Below, in pieces: positions 57,180 to 64,000 of a stretch of 64,000 nt of DNA. Origin of the DNA: Lotus japonicus. Lineage: Eukaryota; Streptophyta; Magnoliopsida; Fabales; Fabaceae. Within the stretch, counting starts at the first letter, position 1; the number at the start of each line of letters is the position of its first letter. Below the pieces are notes generated by a model. That model saw only the letters and a list, made by a program, of their open reading frames with translations. It was not told the DNA's origin and did not search any database. The position numbers and the translations under genes are program-made. The stretch spans positions 24,541,780 to 24,605,779 of the forward strand of contig NC_080041.1 in the NCBI RefSeq assembly GCF_012489685.1, read 5' to 3'.

Positions 57180-58502
57180 ACGGTCGAGTCTTTCGGGAGT
57201 TGTTGGGGAATAGGTCTTCTGTGCTAGGTTGTGTGACTCTGCAAAGAGTGAAAATTGATTGTCTGCAAGCGATTTTTCGCTTAAAAATTGATTGAAGTTA
57301 TTGCTTACTCATATTGTATAGTGATGCTAGATGCTATCTTATGATGAGTACTAACTGTTTGTCTAACTTAACAGAACGATGGTAACCTTCTAACCATTCT
57401 TTTTCAATCCAGTATAATATGTTTCATTACTCTCGTAGCGCGTGCAAACACACCTAACTTACTTATACTGTCTAAGCTTTGACCTTATAGTTATTATGCC
57501 TATTAATACCTTATTTGACCGTAGCTCGTATTTTAGCTATAGAAGTTATACGAGGTTTAGAATGACACGCTAAGCCTAGAAAGTAGTCTTGCAGCGATGC
57601 GTTTAACAAGAAGCGAGAAGCTAAAGAATGAATCTTAGAGAGATTCTGTATGGATAGTATACGTATGATGTCGAGAGTGTATAGTTCCGTAGCGGCATCA
57701 TTGAGGATTTAATATCAAGATATTTGTGACTATTGGATGATAGGAACTCATTGACTGTTCCAGTGGGCTTTTTCTAGATTTCCACCTTCGATGTATTAGG
57801 CCTGATCAACTTAATATTGAGGGGGTGATATTCGGAATCATAGCTGGCTATGGACTTTGATAGAAGGATTGGTAAGATTAACTTGAGTTGATCGAAGATT
57901 AGTTGAGTTTGGGAGGAAAAGGTTCTCATTAAGTATTTGTTTTCCTTCCGAAGGAGTTGTAGTTTTAAGAGATGAATATTCGTTTAGGAAATGTTGAAGA
58001 GTTACAGAGCATCAGAGATCCGAACTTGGAAAAGGTTTAGGTTTTAAGTCTATTAATTCTTGTCATAAGTGTGTAGGACTTGAAGTTTGTCATAATTTGA
58101 TTGAGAGATTAAGAAGTTTATCGACGAGATGGTAATCAAGTTACAAGAAGGAAAGTGTTAGTATCAAGATGAATATTTGAGGTACAGTTATGAATTGATC
58201 TTCTAGAGGATAAGACTCGATTTATGCAAAGCGTTACAGATTTCAGTAAGTTTGAGTTGGTTTGAGTGAGGAAGGTTTTGAGGACGAAGACGATAATAAT
58301 GAATTGTTAGATATTAAGATGAAGGTTAGCTTATAAGTTGTTGATAAGTTAATGTTAAAGGGAATGAGTCTTGTGATGCCCGAGGTATTAAGACTCAAGT
58401 TGAGCATTCACTCCGGAGCATAGAGATGTACCGAGTTTCTAATCAGTATTTTGGACGAACAAAAGCAAAGGAGCAAGTGGTTAAGGTTGTGCGATTGCAC
58501 GA

Positions 58503-58721
58503 ATGCCAACAAATACTATTTCCAACGGAGACCCGACGCAAGTGGTCAAACCGGATAACAGAGAGTTAGAAGACGATATGTATTTTGAGACGCCGTCGGT
58601 CAGCATTGGGACTAGAAGAGTGAAACAATCGAAGGGAAAGCAGAGTGCTTTAGTGAAAGTTATTTGGAACAAAGACACGGACGGTGCTATATGGGTATTA
58701 GAGGAAAAGATCAAGGAATAA
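58503..58721 (+). pseudogene. Chromodomain-like C-terminus of gypsy pol, remnant
   Basis: The 72-residue frame ends with ALVKVIWNKDTDGAIWVLEE, the pattern of a chromovirus chromodomain (LVKVxW ... ATWELE). A TAA follows, and the same frame then reads YPELF before a second stop, as in intact family members, so the first stop is premature. Chromodomains steer integration towards marked chromatin. The remnant is the same piece that survives in element A at 6190-6285. Confidence 0.7.
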
Positions 58722-58785
58722 TATCCAGAACTTTTTACTGACCCTTAAGTTTCGAGGTCGAAACTTTCTTTTTGGAGGGTAGTAA

Positions 58786-61700
58786 TGTAAGACCCAAGTT
58801 TTTAAGCTTATGCTTAGTGAATAAAATCTTATTCACGATTAGGGTTGATGTATTGTGAAAGGAAACCTGAACAAGAGTTTGTCAAATGAAATAGATTTAT
58901 GAAGGAGAAAGTTCAGGAAAAGTCAAAGGATTTTATCGAAGTCGATTTAAGTTATAGCACGATCGTTATACGCTTAAACCTAGGTCAGAAACCCTAGTAT
59001 ATAGCTAATTTTCACTTTTAGGCACGACGGAAGTTAATTCCAAAAATCTTCAGAGAAATGTTAGAACTTCTCTTTTTCCATATATCAAAATCGTTTCGAG
59101 GCGAAACTCTAGGATCTACGAACGTCCGATTCCAATCATCGGAAGTTTGCCGAAACCGAAACCCTGGTATTTCAAAACCCTAGAATTTCTCGACAATGAA
59201 GAATTTATCTATTCAGAGCTTCAAATGAATATTCTACACGCGTACACCCATTTCTCTTGATGATTTCAATCTTTCTTCCGAAGGAAGTTTTCTATTCCGA
59301 CATTCGATGCAAAAAGCAACTTATTGGGTAAAATAGTTTTATACCGACTATGCTTTAGTTGCCAAAAATACAAAGAGACCTCATTTTAGTTTTGGAATTC
59401 TTTCGCCAAAACCTATCTTAGAATTCACGGAGAATGACGCCGGAAAAATCAGATTCGCGAAACTTTCATTTTACCGCGTTTTGCCAACCTCTATATATAG
59501 CCAAGAAATGAGAAAAAACAAATATCTTACCCATTTCTTCCAAGGAGGCCGCGAGTTTGAGAGGAGAGGAGGAGAAGAAGATTTTGTTCAATCCTTGCTT
59601 GATCGTTGATTAATCAGTTGCTGCTTCAAGGTTTCGAGGTATAGTCGCTAATCCTTACCTCTGATCGCTTTTTCCATAGCTTTTCTGTAGAGTTTTCTGA
59701 GCGGATAGTTTATGGGTTTTTGCAAAACTATCCTGAATCTTTCATTTCTGATTCTAAACCTCTTCTATATGTGCCCAAGATCACTTCTGCCGGATTAGAT
59801 TTTCCGTTATGTCGCCGGAATTCCGCCGGAATCAATTTTAGCCTTAAATACCCATTTTTGGAGTTTTTGAGGTAAAGCTTCAACCTTTAGGCTGAAAACT
59901 ATCGCCTTAGCTTAGTGCTAGTAGGATTAGTTGTCATAAACGTCGTTGGTGACGTCCCTGCAAAATTTTATTTTTGGGATTTCAATTTTGAAAATCCTAA
60001 GTTAAAAATCATGACCAAAATACCCCTGCGACAGTTTTTGATCCGATAATTTTTCCGAGTTCAGAATACCCTTAGTTACGGCTTATGAAAGCATAGGAAC
60101 CAAGTTTGATCGAAGAAAAATCGAACCCCACAATTAACCAAAGTGGCCGAGCCCTATTAGGGGGAAGGAGGAAAATTTCCTTTTCCGAAAACTTGTCTTT
60201 CGCGCTAGATTATCGTACCTTAGAGTATAGATTACTTCGAGTAACCTTAGTAAGTATCGATAGCTTAGTTTTCGATAGATTCTGATAGTATTTCTGTGGT
60301 TTTGCTCTAAAGGTGATTTTGAGGAATTTCCAGCGGAGCAAGGCTTTGATTGTGAAGGAGCTTTAGGAGATAACTCTGGAGAACCTACAGGTGAGGGCTT
60401 CTCACTGAATCTCTAGTTAATGCTTAGGGTCGATGTTTTCGACATTGTTTATTGTTTATGCACTGGATTGTGTGTGATTGGAAAATGTTTTCTGAGGCTT
60501 CGGCTGACAATGTAGATGATTCATCTACTGAATGTTTTTGAGATTGTCTTACATGCTATGTGCTATGTGGGTAATCTAGGATGTGTGGTGCATGCTTTAT
60601 ATGCTAAGTGCTAAGTGTTTATGATGCGATTTATTGATATATGACATGTTGTTGATTGTGATGATTTAAATATGCTCTGTACTGGAATCTGAGATTCTGA
60701 ATGGTGAGAATAGCGGGCAGGTCATGCCGATTTTATTTTGAGAGTTTTGAGAAAGTTTGATAGGACGAACGAGGTTCGGGCCTTAATTTTGTTTAGTGGA
60801 TCGAGACATCCTCTGGAAGCGACTTGGGATTGGGAGATCCTGCAAATGTATAAGACTTGCGATAAGACGAAATGGAATCTATTTTATAAAGAAAATTCAT
60901 AAGACCTTAAATAACCTCAAAATCTTTAAGTAATGATAACAACCTCGAAGGAAGGCATTGGAAGTCAAGTCATTGTTTTGGAAAAACGAGGAGTGTCGTC
61001 GGATCCAAGTGTTGAGGAGTTTGGTAAGTTCTGAGTATGTTGGTACTCCTTCGCTCGTTGAGCAGTTTGTTAGCCATCCAAGGGATGAGCCGAGAAGCTT
61101 CACTGAGGCGTGAGACCTTGTGAATGCGTGATACTCCACTGAGGCGTGAGACCTTGTGGAAAGCATGGACCTTCACTGAGGCGTGAGACCTCGTGAACAG
61201 CATGAAGCTTCACTGAGGCGTGAGACCTTGTGAATGCGGGATACTCCACTGAGGCGTGAGACCTTGTGGAAAGCATGGAACTCCACTGAGGCGTGAGACC
61301 TTGTGAGAGCATGAAACTTCACTGAAGCGTGAGACTTCGTGAGAGCATTGATGACCCGAAGAGTCATCGTGAGTGGTTGCACTCATTTTATGATTATTGT
61401 ATTTTGTCGCAGAATCGACTTTACCTTAGGGTAAGCTTTTAGAAACTTTAATTTACCTAGAACACGTGGCGATGTGTCGAGTGAGATCGGAGACGTTGGT
61501 TGACTAATCATCCTGCATTCATGCAACATTAATGGGGTATTAACACAGGACGTACTCTGGACCTCGTCGGATTCCAAAATGGTCATAAGACCCGGATTTC
61601 CGTGAAAGAGCGTTTGTAAACGTCTCTTGTAGCAGACCGAAATGGCAGACCTACGGGTTACGGCTGATCTGACTACCTTTGTGTGGTGTAAGAGCCACGC

Positions 61701-62695
61701 GGGCCGAAATGGTCCCACCGTGGCTGGTGCTAGGGCTGATCCGTTGATGTCCATCCGTTCCGGATTGCATATTGGTTGACTGGGTTAACCTACATATCAT
61801 TTCATGCAACATGCATACTGACATAGTTGATGAGTGTGTTTGATACTTGTTAGTTCTATTTGATGCATGTTCACTGTGATTTACAGTCGTTATATTCTTT
61901 GTGGAAATATGCAACCCTAGGATGTTATCCCTAGTTATAAGCCTAAGTGGCTATTATCTTATTTATATTTATTGGTGCTATTAATTACATAATTCTTTGG
62001 AGTTGACCCTCGCGTCTTCTGTGTGTGCTTTGGCGAACAAACGCCCTTTATCAGATGTCTTTGGCGGGCTGATTCATGATGGTTCATCCTTCGGGAGGAA
62101 CTAGGGTTGAGATGCGGGAACTGGAGCGTATCGCGGTAGCGAGAGGAGGACGGATGGTGTACATAGACTAGGTCGTTCTGGATTCAGATTCGGGCGACGA
62201 TCATGCTAGCATGTAGGTTTTAGTGCTGGTGTGAGCTCCTCGAGATGGGATTAGTGTAGGAGTAGAGTCTTAGCTCTGAACATCATTTGTTTTCTTTGGG
62301 GACAGGGTAGTTTCCCACCTATAGCTTTTTGTGTGGTTCTTTACGAGAATCACAGAGAGTTGGTTGGACTTAGGAGGTCTTGCTTCAGGCCGATGGGCCA
62401 GCTTATTCTCAGTTTTGAGGGATGGTGTTGCGGACACTTGACCTTTCTTGTGGATTGTACCTTTTGCCTTCGGGCGTTACACTTTTCTTTCCGTCACTGG
62501 AGGTTTACTCGTGACGAGGTTACTACTACAGCGGAAGCTGGTTATATATTGTATATTAGTTCTGATTATTGTTATTGTTGGGTTTTATTTAATTCAGTCT
62601 TGTCTTAGTTATTATCGAAAAAAAAATATTCACGTTTTTCCGCATTAAGTTTATTTTGGTTACTAAAGTGACGCCACCGAAATCGGGGTGTTACA
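58786..62695 (+). repeat. 3' LTR of element C
   Basis: 3910 bp, TATATATAG at 59492-59500, hairpin array at 61101-61384. In unit 7 the outer arm reads CACTGAAG where the 5' LTR has CCCTGAAG. The A-run before the GTTTATTTTGG end is one base shorter. Confidence 0.93.
61101..61384 (+). repeat. Hairpin array in the 3' LTR of element C
   Basis: The same array as 55569-55852, kept almost base for base. Confidence 0.8.
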
Positions 62696-63794
62696 AGAGA
62701 TAGAAAAGCACACAAGGATTTTTATCCTGGTTCACTTGATAAATCCCTCAAGCTAATCCAGTCCACCCGTCAAGGTGATTTCTTCCTTCTTAGAATGAAG
62801 GCAATCCACTAATCAGGTAAAGTGTTACAACTGCACTTGAAACCTACAAGTGACTAACAATTACACTGACTTAGCTCACACTAAGATTCACTCTCTTAGT
62901 CTTCTCTAGGATCCGATCAACCTTGATCTCCTAAAGGTAACTAAACAAACTGTTTAACAAAGAATGTTTACAAGAGATTTGCTTCTGAAAAGCTAATAGT
63001 AAACACAATGAATTCAGATGAAAGAATGCTTGAAGATTTTTGAATATAGCTTGCGCGTGTGTAATTCTTCCAACCGCATCTTTCAATCTTCAGCCTCTAT
63101 TTATACTCCAAGGAATAGGGTTTGAACGCTGCATGGAAATGCTACCGTTGGAGGCAGTTCTGGAAATTTCAGCTTCTGCTGTGGCTGAGAACGTTAGGTA
63201 GGTCGTCAGGATAGTACATATGCTTTTGTATTTGGATAGCGACTTGACCTTTAAACCTAGGAGACTTCTGATCAGGGGAATGCTTCATGTTGGAACTTGT
63301 GAAGCCGGTTGATCAGAGTCAGAGGGAAAGCACAGATCCTCTGACTGTTGTATCTTCTGATTCTGAACTCAGAGGGAAGTACATGGTCTTCAGAGTTTCT
63401 TGCTTCTGGACATCAGAGTTTCCACTGTTCAGCTTCTGGATCTTCAGAGTCTTCTACACCATCAGAACATCTGAACCTTCAGAGTTTCTTGGTTGTCAGA
63501 ACTTCTGGATCTTCAGAACTTCTAGTGGCTGAGTCCATATCAGAGCTTGTATAACTTCAGATCTTCTGAAGCATTTCTACTGTTTAGAGCGAACATAGAT
63601 GTTGCGAAAGCGTTGCTTGGGTCACTCTTTATGCACAGTGCTTCTGATTTGTGTGAGACTGAATCAAGGTCAGAGCCTGTAAATAGCACACTCAGAAAAA
63701 CACGTTAGAGTACCATAATTGTTCATACTCAAAAGGTTAACTTGTAATCATCAAAACATAGAGTTGTACTACTAGATCAAAACTCGATCTTACA

Positions 63795-64000
63795 ATCTCC
63801 CCCTTTTTGATGATGACAAAACTAAGATTTTTGATGAACAATTCTTAAACATTAAACTGAATTCACTCAGAGTTAGGAATATAGAATAAGACTTATCCTG
63901 ATGTGAATAGTTTATCTTGCTCATTCTGAATTCAAGTTACAGCTTGATTCTGAGCTTAGCTCCCCCTGAATCTAATACTTGATGAAAACGTTAGAAAAGT
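63795..64000 (-). other. 3' end of a further Sirevirus internal region
   Basis: On the minus strand this stretch matches the end of copy F (about 30130-30333), including a GGGGGAGC tract (about 63960) and the LTR-proximal tract AAAAAGGGGGAGAT (63808-63795). It leads into the LTR shared with copy G. The element continues beyond the window. Confidence 0.85.

Larger units (their letters stand above)
57165..58785 (+). other. Internal region of element C (degenerate)
   Basis: It begins with the PBS and a leader resembling that of element A (compare 9640-9829), then jumps to sequence matching 6190-8730 of A, with gag, protease, RT and integrase missing or unrecognisable. A GGAGGGTAGTAA polypurine tract (58774-58785) precedes the 3' LTR. 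The only coding trace is the chromodomain remnant. Confidence 0.8.
53254..62695 (+). mobile_element. Gypsy element C, LARD-like, long LTRs and almost no coding
   Basis: Complete 9442-bp element with the duplication AGAGA (53249-53253 and 62696-62700). LTRs are 3911 and 3910 bp; the internal region is only 1621 bp. About twenty substitutions and one indel separate the LTRs by eye (about 0.5%), so insertion was recent. Termini (TGTAAGACCC ... GGGGTGTTACA), the tRNA-iMet PBS and a chromodomain remnant place it with A and B in one clade, but the LTR body is a different family. It has to be mobilised in trans. Confidence 0.93.
53141..63794 (-). repeat. LTR of Sirevirus copy G, split by element C
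   Basis: The LTR is in two pieces, 53141-53253 and 62701-63794, together 1207 bp, the same as the LTR of D. TATAAATAG lies on the minus strand at 63097-63105. On its left is the PBS of G. On its right, instead of host DNA, is an AAAAAGGGGGAGAT polypurine tract (63808-63795, minus strand), so it serves as 5' LTR for G and 3' LTR for a second element. Confidence 0.9.

Noticed and set aside
1..64000. tRNA genes suggested by tRNA-complementary stretches
   Set aside because: The matches are only 12-18 bases, lie next to LTRs and are primer-binding sites.

Overview
This window is plant nuclear DNA, almost certainly from a eudicot; a legume is plausible but the sequence does not prove it. The evidence is a UGT85-type glycosyltransferase pseudogene with a plant-style intron acceptor, several plant lineages of LTR retrotransposon (Sirevirus-type Ty1/copia, Tork-type Ty1/copia, chromodomain Ty3/gypsy, Athila-type Ty3/gypsy), a MULE and a MITE. 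I see no bacterial-type operon, tRNA, rRNA or intact host gene. A run of 100 N at 16099-16198 is an assembly gap, so the layout across it is not assured.

Layout. (1) 1-1389: intron plus the first part of exon 2 of a UGT85 gene. (2) 1390-10559: gypsy element A, minus orientation, inserted in that exon. It has a 3' LTR (carrying nested copia solo LTR H, 2817-4029), a deleted internal region with five zinc knuckles and an RT remnant, a tRNA-iMet PBS and a partial 5' LTR. (3) 10560-13793: Sirevirus copy D (5' LTR, PBS, intact gag), broken and joined head-to-head to 13794-16098, copia pol fragment K. (4) Gap. (5) 16199-22600: Sirevirus copy E, minus orientation, with open gag and pol. (6) 22601-31542: Sirevirus copy F, plus orientation: pol with stops, env-position ORF3, an antisense ORF with its own TATA box, repeated polypurine tracts and the 3' LTR. 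(7) 31543-33932: a third gypsy LTR fragment J with solo copia LTR I. (8) 34481-35223 and 47430-47617: the two halves of UGT85 exon 2, split by solo gypsy LTR B (35224-47429, TSD AAACG). B is itself interrupted by an Athila-type element (38002-46654, TSD ATTAT), whose left LTR holds a 1445-bp MULE (38839-40283, 9-bp TSD). (9) 47618-49013: UGT85 intron. (10) 49014-50398: Tork-type 3' end L, fused to 50399-53253, Sirevirus copy G. (11) 53254-62695: complete but nearly coding-free gypsy element C with 3.9-kb LTRs, nested in the LTR of G (TSD AGAGA). (12) 62701-64000: the rest of the G LTR and the 3' end of another Sirevirus.

The nested insertions can be ordered. Positions 1-6152 (without H) are a near-identical inverted copy of 35224-48841 (without the Athila element), down to the same UGT85/LTR junction. 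Each arm shows the empty site of the other arm's later insertion. The gypsy element therefore entered the UGT85 exon first, the locus was then duplicated (or two haplotypes were assembled together), and the arms diverged by new insertions and by solo-LTR formation.

The most unusual signal is inside the gypsy LTRs. The A/B family carries two consecutive arrays of short hairpins, five units with loop TGTATTGACCG and eight with loop AACGGGAAYG. Loops are constant while stems change by paired substitutions. Element C, of a different LTR family, has an analogous array with loop CGTGAGA. This looks like selection on a folded nucleic-acid structure. Other points of interest are a gag/pol +1 overlap kept in three or more Sirevirus copies, the antisense coiled-coil ORF with a TATA box, and an element with five zinc knuckles but no visible capsid domain.
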